A DNA stretch of 64,000 nucleotides from Desulfosudis oleivorans Hxd3 (GTDB taxonomy: Bacteria > Desulfobacterota > Desulfobacteria > Desulfobacterales > Desulfosudaceae): NCBI RefSeq assembly GCF_000018405.1, contig NC_009943.1, positions 2,297,001 to 2,361,000 on the forward strand. Reading direction: 5' to 3'. Made by a program: the position numbers and the translations under genes. The notes below the pieces were generated by a model, which was given only the letters and a program-made list of their open reading frames with translations, was not told the origin of the DNA and searched no databases. Of this stretch, positions 45,319 through 55,000 are shown piece by piece. Numbering within the stretch: the first letter of the stretch is position 1; the number at the start of each line of letters is the position of its first letter.

Positions 45319-45476
45319 TCGTGCGCTTCGTTTCTTCGCGTCCTTCGTGTTGAAGCCCCCGGTGGTTCCGGCACGGCCGGCCGCTTTTTAACACAAAGAG
45401 CACGAAGAACCCGAAGGACACGAAGGCGATGGTGCCCTTTTGCGAGGGCTTCATCCAAATCGGAATCGGCATCGAA
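45319..45476. repeat. CACGAAG repeats and hexamer remnant
   Basis: CTTCGTGCGCTTCGTTTCTT ... CCTTCGTGTTGAAG faces AACACAAAGAGCACGAAGAA ... GGACACGAAGG at 45391-45425 around a ~40-bp spacer, a long imperfect stem related to 34696-34767. A three-unit hexamer remnant (AAATCGGAATCGGCATCG) follows at 45457. This fills the 350-bp gap between two convergent genes, where it may act as a two-way terminator. Confidence 0.75.
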
Positions 45477-45547
45477 AAGCTCAGAGAAGATGCAATCCTG
45501 ATAACCCTATCCAGATCTTCAGGTGTTGGCACTAGCTTGCCGGCATT

Positions 45548-46321
45548 TTAAGCGTTGGTCCTTTTCAATTCGCCGGACATGTCTCCTTTTGCAGACACTT
45601 TTAAGACGACAAACGAAATATTAAATTTCCAGGTACCTGAAGCCAAACCGTCCGAGGCAAAGACCCCTGATATTGCAAAATCAACGCGGGGGATAGAAAA
45701 GGAGAAGTTGCCTCCATCAAACCAGCCGGTTCCCGGCAGCTTCCCCATGATTGGTGCCTGAAAAACCATTTTCATAAAACCGGTGGGGGGGTCCAGGGTT
45801 CCTGTACCGGCGATTCGCTCAATAACCGGAAGGTTCTCGAGGACAAGTTTTACGCTTTCCTCATCCAGATCAAACCGCCACGTGCTTCGAAATTTAAACC
45901 GATGTTTAATATTAAAAATCGCCCCCTCGATAGTTCCTGCCAACACACCGGTATAGGTACCAATATATACACCGGCGATACGCTTCAAGCCATTTTCGTC
46001 GGCGACACTTCCATCCTGTTCCGGGACTTTTTCCTCTTCTGTAATTTCGGATCCATGAAGAGAATGGGTGGTATCTCCGATAACGACAGCATCAAACACC
46101 TGGTCCCACAGACCGACCAGGATCGATTCCTTGTTGGGAAAGTATTGATAAAGTGTACCGATGGAAACCCCGGCCCGTTCGGCTATCTTGTCGGTTGTCA
46201 CGGCGCTGTAGTTATCTATTACAAACAGTTGTAACGCGGCCTCGTAAATAGCATCCACCGTAACTTTTGCTCTTTCCTGCCTCGGTTTTTTGCGGGGTCT
46301 GCGGTGGTTGTTTTCCGACAT
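45548..46321 (-). CDS. TetR-type regulator with beta-rich C-domain (paralogue 1)
   Basis: 257 residues. A basic N-terminus (RRPRKKPRQERAKVT) leads into a TetR helix-turn-helix, VTTDKIAERAGVSIGTLYQY then FPNKESILVGLWDQV (~40-75). Beyond ~110 the sequence is not the usual helical ligand domain: IAGVYIGTYTGVLAGTIEGA, WRFDLDEESVKLVLENLPVI, GTGWFDGGNFSFSIPRVDFA and GLASGTWKFNISFVVLKVSA alternate short strands with Gly-rich turns. The protein is about half identical to 50844-51605 across its whole length. It is divergent from the HEAT/SH3 lipoprotein gene, its likely target. Confidence 0.8.
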   Translation of the reverse strand: MSENNHRRPRKKPRQERAKVTVDAIYEAALQLFVIDNYSAVTTDKIAERAGVSIGTLYQYFPNKESILVGLWDQVFDAVVIGDTTHSLHGSEITEEEKVPEQDGSVADENGLKRIAGVYIGTYTGVLAGTIEGAIFNIKHRFKFRSTWRFDLDEESVKLVLENLPVIERIAGTGTLDPPTGFMKMVFQAPIMGKLPGTGWFDGGNFSFSIPRVDFAISGVFASDGLASGTWKFNISFVVLKVSAKGDMSGELKRTNA

Positions 46322-46549
46322 GGATTTTCCCCGAATTTTACTTGATCCGAATGTTTATCATCCCCTGGCAGCAAATTTCATAATATTGAAAGCTGATTGT
46401 CAACTTAAATCACGATCGAAAAATTTATAAAACATCCGGGGCAAAACCTGAGGGTTAACGGCCCAAAATGTTTCCCAAAAGTGCTTTCAGTAAATAATAT
46501 TTTGATTTTATTTGATTTAATTAACGACTCCCAACGACCGGTAATTTGA

Positions 46550-46586
46550 GAATGCGAGGTGACAACGGTTGAACCTGTCAGATATA
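46550..46586. promoter_or_regulatory. Conserved dyad block, copy 1
   Basis: GAATGCGAGGTGACAACGGT TGAACCTGTCAGATATA recurs as 51857-51893. It holds a dyad AGGT-ga-CAAC-G-GTTG-a-ACCT. The whole 46322-46734 gap is AT-rich and homologous to 51606-52074; the block is the best-preserved part and a candidate operator for the divergent TetR protein. No gene is seen in the gap. Confidence 0.6.
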
Positions 46587-46734
46587 GTTTCTGTAATTTT
46601 ACACAAAAGGATGCCGCAAAAAGGCCGGCATGGCGCCGTATTCCTGAAGCAAAGAACGGAGCCATAAAATAGTTCTAGGGTACCCCTAAAAACCTGGACC
46701 GCTGAAAGGTGCCCTTCAAACAAAAGGAGAGAGT

Positions 46735-48303
46735 ATGCCCTGGAAAACTCACACCATTGTCAGAGGCACAATCGTTATATTCGGTATTGTCCTGGCGGCA
46801 TGGATGCTGGCTGCGTGTGCCCCGTGGTACCGGTCTTATGACATCACGTCGGGCGAGGATTTGACAAAAATTTCCGCCGTTCCCGAGTTACGAAAAGCTC
46901 TGAAGGACAGTAAGCCGGACGTTCGAATGGCGGCGGCCACGGCCCTTGGACGGATCGGGCCCGACGCAAGGGATGCGCTCTCCGATCTTGTGGATGTACT
47001 GGGCGACAACAGGCACGAGGTGCGCGAGGCATCGGCAAATGCGATTTCGTCTATTATCGGAACCGCACCGGTATCGGAAGCGGATAAGAACCTGATGGTG
47101 CAGGTGCAGGCCAACCGCCTTGCGTCCGAGGACTGGGCGGCTCGTGTGGACGCCGCCGACCAGTTGGCCCAAATGGGCCCGGCTGGCGCGGATGCGGTTC
47201 CCGTGTTGATTTCCACCCTGTCGGACGAAACAGAATGGAGTTATTACTGGACCCGGCAGTACGATAAAGTAAGACGCGCCGCCGCAAACGCCCTTGGGGA
47301 GATGCGTTCCGCGGCAACGGCCGCCAGTCCCGCGCTGATCAAGGCCTCAAAATATCAAGATCCCGGGGTTCGCCTGGAGGCGGTCAGGGCCCTGGGTAAA
47401 ATCGGCACTCCATCCGACAGCACTGTAGTTAAGGCATTAACGGCCGCGTTAAAGGACGATGACGCGGGTGTGCGTCGCGAGGCGGCCGACGCACTGGGGG
47501 CCTTTGAGGTGTATGCAAACAATACGGTTCCCAACCTGGTAGACGCTCTTTCCGATCAGGATGTTGATGCGCGAAGAAAGGCGGCTCAGGTACTGGGCCG
47601 CTTCGGTCCCAAGACAGACGCGGCGGCGGAAGCCCTTGTGGCCGCGCTGAAGGATACCGACAAAGCGGTCAGGCAGACGGCGGCCCGCGCAATTGCCGAA
47701 TTTGGCATCGACAACAAGACGGCGGCAGCCACCCCCCTGAGACCGCCGGTTGCCGCTATGGCCCCTGAAGAGACTGCAGCAGTGGAGACTACGGCACAAC
47801 CGGAGACAAAAATCCGTTCCACTGTGGATCTGCTTAACATTCGGGCCATGCCCAGTGTAAACAGCCGACGTGTAGGTAAACTGCTGCAAAACGAAATTGC
47901 AACAGTGGTTGAGACCCTGGTGGATTGGGTCAAAATCGAGAAACCCGACGGCACCACCGGCTATGTGTTTAAAGAGTACACAGCGATGGTGCATGAGACA
48001 GGGGATGCCTCCAGGGTGCTACAACCAGAGTCACAGAAGGCGCAAGCCACTGTCAACATGCCGATGGTACCGGTTGTCACCGCACCGGTTGCCGTTGCTT
48101 CGGCTTCGACAGTTCCCAAAATACGGCCAATCGTGGATGCCCTTGAGATGCGATCAGAGCCTTTTGGGAGTGAACAGGTCGGCCAACTGCTGCGTAATGA
48201 AGCGGCGGAGGTTGTCGAGAGCCGGGCCGGATGGATCAAAATAAAAAAAGCCGACGGCACCACCGGCTATGTGTTTAAAGAATATACAGAGAGTGCCCCC
48301 TGA
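46735..48303 (+). CDS. HEAT-repeat lipoprotein with two SH3 domains
   Basis: 522 residues. Signal with lipobox MLAACAPW (Cys28), so anchored to a membrane outside the cytoplasm. About eight to nine HEAT/PBS-lyase-like repeats follow (40-330), for example KDSKPDVRMAAATALGRIGP, DDDAGVRREAADALGAF and DTDKAVRQTAARAIAEFG. Two bacterial SH3 domains (~355-415 and ~455-520) each end in DGTTGYVFKEYT and carry the LLNIRAMPS- or ALEMRSEPF-type start. HEAT arrays bind proteins; SH3b domains often bind cell-wall peptides. AAAGGAGAGAGT precedes the ATG. Divergent from TetR paralogue 1; the FG-GAP gene follows after ~147 bp. Confidence 0.85.
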   Translation: MPWKTHTIVRGTIVIFGIVLAAWMLAACAPWYRSYDITSGEDLTKISAVPELRKALKDSKPDVRMAAATALGRIGPDARDALSDLVDVLGDNRHEVREASANAISSIIGTAPVSEADKNLMVQVQANRLASEDWAARVDAADQLAQMGPAGADAVPVLISTLSDETEWSYYWTRQYDKVRRAAANALGEMRSAATAASPALIKASKYQDPGVRLEAVRALGKIGTPSDSTVVKALTAALKDDDAGVRREAADALGAFEVYANNTVPNLVDALSDQDVDARRKAAQVLGRFGPKTDAAAEALVAALKDTDKAVRQTAARAIAEFGIDNKTAAATPLRPPVAAMAPEETAAVETTAQPETKIRSTVDLLNIRAMPSVNSRRVGKLLQNEIATVVETLVDWVKIEKPDGTTGYVFKEYTAMVHETGDASRVLQPESQKAQATVNMPMVPVVTAPVAVASASTVPKIRPIVDALEMRSEPFGSEQVGQLLRNEAAEVVESRAGWIKIKKADGTTGYVFKEYTESAP

Positions 48304-48449
48304 AACATGAAGCACGGTGCATTCATAAAACTGAAACCAATATACAAAAGGGCTATCGCAAATACGGCAGATGTTCCAGCGTCCGTCACTGTGGGCTGCC
48401 GACCGAATCAACCCGTAAAATATCAGGCTAAATTATAAGGAAGGTGTAT

Positions 48450-50726
48450 ATGGCAACACATTATTTAAAGAAAATGTCTGCGCAAAAAGACGGTATTGTC
48501 TCTGAACAGGTGGTTTCGCATGGCATGCTGAAAGCGAGTGCCGTGGCGGCTTCCGTGGCCGGATGCGTGTTTCTGGCCTCTCCTGCCCACCAGGCACTGG
48601 CCGCACCCGGCCCTTTTCTCCCCCACGGAATTGAGGGCAATCCCCTGCCCATGCCCGTGAGCGCTTCCTGGTGGAGCCGGCCGGCCCTTGCTGACATCGA
48701 CGCTGATGGTGACGTCGATATTTTCGTGGGCGACAAGACGGGCACCATTAACTATTTTGAAAATATCGGCACTGCCTCGGCTCCGGCCTTTGAAATGCGC
48801 ACCGGCGCGGACAGCCCCTTCTGGTATTACGACACCGGGTGTGGGACCTATTATCCATACATTGTGGATGCACTTGCGGCACCCACTTTTGCGGACCTTA
48901 ATGGCGACGGGGACCTGGACGCCGGCGTGGGCAACAGTTACGGATCGATTGACTACTTTGAAAACACCGGCACTGTCTCGACCCCGTGCTTTGTAATGCG
49001 CACCGGTGCGAAAAGCCCCTTCTGGTATTATAACAAAGGGGATAGAACCTATTATCCAACAAAATATACGGATACGGGTTCGACACCGGCTTTTGCAGAC
49101 CTTGATGGCGACGGCGACTTCGACCTCTTTGTGGGCTCCTTCATAAGCTTCCTCAGCACGCCGATGCGGTATTTTGAAAACACCGGCACAGTCACCGCAG
49201 CCAGGTTCGCGGAGACGGATGGCCCGCTTGACGCCCTGACCGATGCGTTATCGAGCCCTGCAGCCGCCTTTGCCGACATTGACGGTGATGGAGACCTGGA
49301 CGCTTTCATGGGCATCAAATACCAGTCCTACGAGACATTCGTTGGCGTACTCGGTACGGTTCTTTCCCCAATCAGCGGCATCACCTGTTTTGAAAACACC
49401 GGTGACGCCTCGGCCCCACACTTCACAGACAACAGTACGGGCAATCCTTTTACCGGGCTTGAAACCGACCCGTGGAGTGCTCCGGCCTTTGCCGACATTG
49501 ACAGTGATGGCGATCTGGACGCCTTTGTGGGCGGTATGTCCGGTGACCTGAAATTCTTTGAAAATACTGGAACTACAAGCGCCCCGGTCATGACAGAACG
49601 CCGGACCGTCAACAGCCCGGCATGGGGTGTGGATGTGGGTAAATACAGCCATCCCGTTTTTGTGGATATTGACGGGGACGGCGACCTGGACGCCTTTGTG
49701 GGTGAATTTGGTACTATAAAAGGTGCTTTTAAGTATGATGGTGACTCTTTCATGGGCCTGGGCCTGCGGCCTGCGGTCTATGGCAACGTTAACTTTTTTG
49801 AAAACACCGGAACCGCCCAGAGCCCTCATTTTGTGCAGCGCGCGGACGCGGACTACGGCCTGGGCGAAGGCGTGATGAGCCCACTTGTCGTTTTCACCAC
49901 CCCGGCTTTTGTGGATATTGATGGCGACGGTGACATGGACGCCTTTATGGGGGCCAGGTACGGCTTTGACCTGGACGTGGAGCTAGCAGAAGAAACGCCG
50001 GATGTTGTCTCGGTATCCGATATATCGGACCCGTCCGTGTTTATTCAGTATTTTCAAAACGTCGGTACGCCAACGGCTCCCTATTTTGCCCCTATGCCCT
50101 CTCAACAAAACCCGGCAGCCACTATCGGGGGAACGGCGTTCGATGATTACAAACCCGCCTTTATGGATGCTGACGGCGACGGCGATTTTGATCTGTTTAT
50201 CGGAGATAGAGACGGCGATATCTATTACTTTGAGAACACCGGGACCGCCAATGCGGCCGAGTTTAACGCCGCGCTTCCGGAGTACGAGGCCAACCCCTTT
50301 GGCCTGACCGCGGTAGATCACAACGCAACCCCCACCTTTGCCGACACTGATGGGGATGGCGACATGGACGCCGTTGTGGGCGAGTATCACAGCGCCATTC
50401 ACTACTTTGAGAACACCGCTGACGCCACCGCCACCGAACCGATCTTTGTGGAACGCACCGGCACGGACAACCCTTTTGGCATCTATGGCGACGAGGATGG
50501 CGCTTATCTTTTTACCTCGCCGGCCTTTGCCGACATCGACAGCGACGGAGACCAGGATCTGTTTGTGGGTGAATGGGGCGGCAGAATCCTCTTCCTGGAA
50601 AACCGGGAAATTGTTCCGGTGGTGCCGCCGGTGGAGGAGGATGATGATGACGATGATGGTAAAGGCAATAACACCTTTGTGATTCCATCCGCTGAGGGCT
50701 GTTTTATCAACAGTATTGGCGGCTGA
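48450..50726 (+). CDS. FG-GAP/VCBS repeat surface protein
   Basis: 758 residues from ATG 48450 (MATHYLKKMSA), which has AAGGAAGG 6 bp upstream; a GTG at 48444 is an alternative. A signal segment is visible near residues 25-55 (ASAVAASVAGCVFLASPAHQ, ALA). Ten repeats follow, each built as P-A-F-A-D-I-D-G-D-G-D-L-D-A-F-V-G, then YFENTGT, with calcium-binding DxDxDG loops as in integrin alpha-type propellers. The end is acidic (VEEDDDDDDGKG) and then a short SAEGCFINSIGG tail, perhaps a sorting or anchoring signal. Probably exported and calcium dependent. An intrinsic terminator follows. Confidence 0.88.
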   Translation: MATHYLKKMSAQKDGIVSEQVVSHGMLKASAVAASVAGCVFLASPAHQALAAPGPFLPHGIEGNPLPMPVSASWWSRPALADIDADGDVDIFVGDKTGTINYFENIGTASAPAFEMRTGADSPFWYYDTGCGTYYPYIVDALAAPTFADLNGDGDLDAGVGNSYGSIDYFENTGTVSTPCFVMRTGAKSPFWYYNKGDRTYYPTKYTDTGSTPAFADLDGDGDFDLFVGSFISFLSTPMRYFENTGTVTAARFAETDGPLDALTDALSSPAAAFADIDGDGDLDAFMGIKYQSYETFVGVLGTVLSPISGITCFENTGDASAPHFTDNSTGNPFTGLETDPWSAPAFADIDSDGDLDAFVGGMSGDLKFFENTGTTSAPVMTERRTVNSPAWGVDVGKYSHPVFVDIDGDGDLDAFVGEFGTIKGAFKYDGDSFMGLGLRPAVYGNVNFFENTGTAQSPHFVQRADADYGLGEGVMSPLVVFTTPAFVDIDGDGDMDAFMGARYGFDLDVELAEETPDVVSVSDISDPSVFIQYFQNVGTPTAPYFAPMPSQQNPAATIGGTAFDDYKPAFMDADGDGDFDLFIGDRDGDIYYFENTGTANAAEFNAALPEYEANPFGLTAVDHNATPTFADTDGDGDMDAVVGEYHSAIHYFENTADATATEPIFVERTGTDNPFGIYGDEDGAYLFTSPAFADIDSDGDQDLFVGEWGGRILFLENREIVPVVPPVEEDDDDDDGKGNNTFVIPSAEGCFINSIGG

Positions 50727-50780
50727 CGGTCACCGGCACACGATTCAGATAAAGATAAACAGACAAAGACAAATCCTTGA

Positions 50781-50819
50781 AAAAAGGGAGGGACACATTG
50801 CCCCTCCCTTTTTCTTTTT
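50781..50819. terminator. Intrinsic terminator, two-way
   Basis: AAAAAGGGAGGG (50781-50792) pairs with CCCTCCCTTTTT (50802-50813), followed by a T-rich run to 50819. With A-tract before and T-tract after, it can serve both the FG-GAP gene and the convergent TetR paralogue 2. Confidence 0.9.
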
Positions 50820-50843
50820 ACGCATCGGTGAAGTATGGTCGGG

Positions 50844-51605
50844 TTAAGCGGGGAACAGATCACCTTTCCCGGACAGTCTGAAAACGATAAACGAAATATT
50901 AAACTCCCAGTTGCCTGAAGCAGAGCCGTTCGCAGTCAAGGTCCCTGACATTGAATAATCAACGCGGGGAATATGAAAAGCGTAATTACCGCCGTCAAAC
51001 CTGCCTGTTCCTCGCAGCTTCCCCGTGACCGGGGTTTTTACGACCATTTCCATAAAACCGGTATGGGGGTCAACGGTTCCCGCACCGGTGATTCGATCAA
51101 CAACCGGAAGTCCCTTGATGACAATCTTCACCGATGTCTCACCGAGATCAAGCTTCCATGTGCCCTGGACCTTAAACCGGTGTTGAAGGTAAAAAATCGA
51201 GACCTCGCTGATTCCTGACAGCGCGCCGGTGTACACACCGGCGATATGCTTCATGACATACCCGGCGGCACCCTGATTCCCGCCGGCGACACGTTCATGT
51301 TGTTCCGGCGCTTTTACCTCGCCTGCAACTCCGGACTTGTGAAGAGAATAGGTGGCCCCCCCGATAATAACAGCATTGAACACCTGCTCCCACATACCGA
51401 CCAGAATCGACTCCTTGTTGGGAAAATACTGGTAAAGCGTGCCGATGGAAACCCCGGCCCGTTCGGCTATCTGGTCGGTTGTCACGGTGTCATAGTGATT
51501 CTTTAAAAGCAGTTGCAAAGCGGCCTCGTAAATAGCATCCACAGTCGCTTTGGCTCTTTCCTGTATCGGTTTTTTACGGGGCTTGAGGTCGTTTTTTTCC
51601 GGCAT
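50844..51605 (-). CDS. TetR-type regulator with beta-rich C-domain (paralogue 2)
   Basis: 253 residues, paralogous to 45548-46321 from end to end. HTH: VTTDQIAERAGVSIGTLYQY then FPNKESILVGMWEQVFNAVI. The C-terminal region (~115-253) has IAGVYTGALSGISEVSIFYL, TWKLDLGETSVKIVIKGLPV, RGTGRFDGGNYAFHIPRVDY and NGSASGNWEFNISFIVFRLS, strongly beta in character. This combination is not a typical TetR. It is divergent from the 1369-residue lipoprotein gene, mirroring paralogue 1 and its lipoprotein. The conserved dyad at 51857 lies between. Confidence 0.8.
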   Translation of the reverse strand: MPEKNDLKPRKKPIQERAKATVDAIYEAALQLLLKNHYDTVTTDQIAERAGVSIGTLYQYFPNKESILVGMWEQVFNAVIIGGATYSLHKSGVAGEVKAPEQHERVAGGNQGAAGYVMKHIAGVYTGALSGISEVSIFYLQHRFKVQGTWKLDLGETSVKIVIKGLPVVDRITGAGTVDPHTGFMEMVVKTPVTGKLRGTGRFDGGNYAFHIPRVDYSMSGTLTANGSASGNWEFNISFIVFRLSGKGDLFPA

Positions 51606-51856
51606 AGGCGTCCTTTGGGGCTCCCTTGATCCGAATGTTCATAATCCCTTAATAGCAAATTTTACAATGCGGGATCAATCTATTTATGTTGTTAGAAAAT
51701 CTACTGACGACTCAAATCCCCGTCGAAATTTTCATGAACCACTCAGCCAAAACCTGAGGTCTAATCGACCGAAATGCTTTTTTCTGGACGCTTGTTTAAA
51801 TTAATTATTTGATTTTATTTTACTTATTTAAAAAAACATGGGGCCCGGTATTTTAA

Positions 51857-51893
51857 GAATGCGAGGTGACAGCAGTTAAACCTGTCGTATATA
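51857..51893. promoter_or_regulatory. Conserved dyad block, copy 2
   Basis: GAATGCGAGGTGACAGCAGT TAAACCTGTCGTATATA, aligned with 46550-46586. Homology continues weakly on both sides through the 51606-52074 gap, including an ATGGYGCYGTATT segment near 51935 that matches 46630. No gene is seen in the gap. Confidence 0.6.
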
Positions 51894-52074
51894 TTCCTAA
51901 ATTAAGTGGCGCTGGGGAAAGATGAATATGGTGCTGTATTGGCAGAGCATCACTCGAACCTGATTCCTCCCTTCTCTGGTTTTGACTTGCATCTCCCCCG
52001 GCGGCCACTTTTATTTCAATAACACAGGGTGCCGATATGACGGGTTGTGACAATAAAAACCAAGGAGCTGCGTA

Positions 52075-55000
52075 ATGCTTAAAAAACTTTTGTTTTCGAT
52101 CGTAGTGTGCGGATGCCTGTTTTTTCTGGCCTGCGGCCTGGGGTCCGATGATGGGACGAATGGCGGCAAAACCGGAGCGGCCGGTTTTCAAGACAGTGGA
52201 TCGTTTGATGCCAACAGTTTGGGGCCGGATTTCAAGCTGCTGGAGATCTTCGATGGCCGCGGCAGCCTGCAAGACATCTGGGACAGCATTGACGGCACGA
52301 CCTTTAACGATCATTTTGAAGATACCGTGGATGCTTATCCAAACGCTTTTACCCGTTCAAGTACGGTATTCTCCGATGTACTGGACGATCCCGGGCAGCC
52401 TGTGGCCAGGCTTCTGGGCACGGACCTCTATAAAAATATCGACATACTGATGGACCCTTCCAAAGGCTTTCGCACCGGTCCCGCCGGTATCAACGCCGTT
52501 TATGACGACACGTATGCCGAAGGCCCGACCGATTATCTGGACGGGTTTTACAGCATGCTGGACGCCCTGTGGGAGGGGGATTACCGGCCCGGCGACCAGG
52601 AAATAAGAGACATGGGGGTCAAATACGTGGCCCGAACCCTGGACAGCAACACCCCGGAACAGATTCAAAATGACGTTCAGGACGTTATCGACATTCTTAC
52701 TGACGAGCGGTTTGATGAAAATTTTACGCTGACCGCCGAGGTCCTGGGAAAAGCACTGCTGCAGGCCGACTATCCCATCTGGGCTGATGACGACGGCAAT
52801 ACAGTGCCCCGGGAGAATATCAACCCGGCGGTTCATACCAATACCGGCATCGGCAATGCCGTAAAAGGCGTCAATGACCTGGCGGCCTGGGAGAACCGCA
52901 TGCTGATTGATCCCACGGCCCGGGACTATTTTTATACCGCCATTCGGGAAGCCGGAAAAATCTTTGATCCGGATCCCAACTCCACCAACAACCTGAAACT
53001 CCAGGCCCTGTTGACCAATCTCGAAGACTGTTTCACCGTGGGCGGGGCCGTGTACGAAAGCAACCCGATTTACAAAAGCGCGGATACAGACCCCACCTAT
53101 TCTGATACGGAGCTGGGAGAGACGATACGGGACCTCATGCCCCACACAGCCCAGTTGTTGATGCGCTCCGACCGGCCCACCTCCCTGATCAAGACGGATA
53201 CCAATGATACGCCGGTATATGTGCTGCGGGAGACAATCAATCTGCTTAAAAATATCGACTATGACCCTGATGATCCCGGCCTGGAGACATCGCTGTATAA
53301 TATGCTGCGGTATGACCAATGGGGCCGGGACCGCACAGATCCTTCCTCCGGGGCGTATGACGCCTCTCTGCTGGACAGCCTGATATTTATCACCAATGTG
53401 GCGGGAAATTTCGGGTGGCTTGATAGCAACTTCTGGGAGAGCGGCGTGTTGGCCGGAGAGAGCAACTTTTCCTGGGATCCCTCCTTTTCGCATGGTCACG
53501 GTGAATTTTGCGGTACATTGACCCTTAATGATTCTCTTATCAGCATGCGCACTGGAGTTTGGGGAAGTGTTAGTGCTTACGATTCCACCATGCATGATGG
53601 CGATGAAGAGCGTTTGTTCAGAAGCAATAAGGCGTTTAATAAAGAAGACAGGGACAATTACCAGTTCAGCTTCGGCCCCGACAGCCCTGTATTGCACAAC
53701 ATGCCCGGTGTATGTGCCGGTATTATGGGCACGCCCGACGGCGGCAACCGGGACGGGGTTCCTCCGGGCAAAAACAATTACGTCCCGTTTAATCCCACCG
53801 GCCTTGGCGAGGATCAGTTGGGTGCCTGGTCTGTGGCGTGGCCCGCGCAGGCCTGCTTTGGCGGCGAAGGGCCCTACTATTACGAAGACCCGAACGCGGA
53901 AATCGTCTATGTGGATGGCAAAAACTACTTCAAATATTTGCGGCCCGACGGCCGGGTCTATGCCCTGGTCAACAAGGACAACCCTGAGTGGGAATATATC
54001 TATCCCACGGAACAAGGAGACGGGGAAGACCCGGAAACCGAAGTAACCGGTTATAACGGCAAGCGCCAGCGCTTCAACCGGTTTCAGTCCACCTTCCATT
54101 CCGATTATATGATGGCTCGGTTTGAAACCTACGCGGGGTACGACCCAGTACCGGATACGGAAGAGTTTGTTACTGTTGAACATGATGTCGACGGCAATCT
54201 TGCCATCGTGGAGCTGAGTCCTAACGACATTGTCACCGAAGACGATGTTGCCGGCCGGCTCACCTTTAACGAGCTTATTCCCGAAGACACCCCCCTTCAC
54301 GAACGCGCCTGCCAAAGTCAGGAAGAGGCCCTTTATCGGAATTATCAATGGGTCTATACGGAAAAGAAGATGGTCATTATTTTGATGGAGCGTCTGTTTA
54401 TAGCTGAGGGCGCCCTTGGTGAAGGCGCTCTTTTTATAGTGATGGAAGCGAACGGCTTTTCCGGGCTGTCCAATTTAAGGCTGTTTGAGGACAATCATGT
54501 GTGGGCCAAAAAAGGCGCCTCCGGTACTTCCGACATCCCCGGCGACTACCGGTGCGAGCTGGTGTTAGAAGGTGGCGAAAATTATACACCCGTAGCGGGT
54601 GTTGACGACATCTATGAGCGAGTTCTCACCAGAGGTGGCCATTGTACTCCCTCAGTCGTGGGTCGCAGCCTGCCATCTGTCTATCGCCTGGCTTTCCCCT
54701 TAAGCCCCCAGATGGACCGGGGCAACGGGGTTCTGGATTACGAGCTGGGCTCCCGGGAGTTTACCGTGGGAGATGAAATATGGCAAAACCGCAATGCCGT
54801 CATGCCCCCTTTTGTGGCCCTGCTGGCCGCGCTTTTGAACAATACCCCGTCCTATAACGACGGCTATGACCGGGATTCTTTGAATTGCGGTATTAAGGGC
54901 TTTATCAACGGGGTGGCGCCGGCCCTGCAAAAGCCGCTTGTCTATTACCAGAGGGACGGCGACTACCCGGAATTCTCGTGGCCAGTTCCTCCTGACTTTG

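Noticed and set aside
45197-45547. A small gene in the gap between the two convergent genes
   Set aside because: All open frames here are made of the CACGAAG and hexamer repeats.
52357-54348. 663-codon minus-strand open frame within the large lipoprotein gene
   Set aside because: It lies wholly inside the 1369-residue frame, which has a lipobox and ribosome site; the reverse frame has no such start and no recognisable motif.
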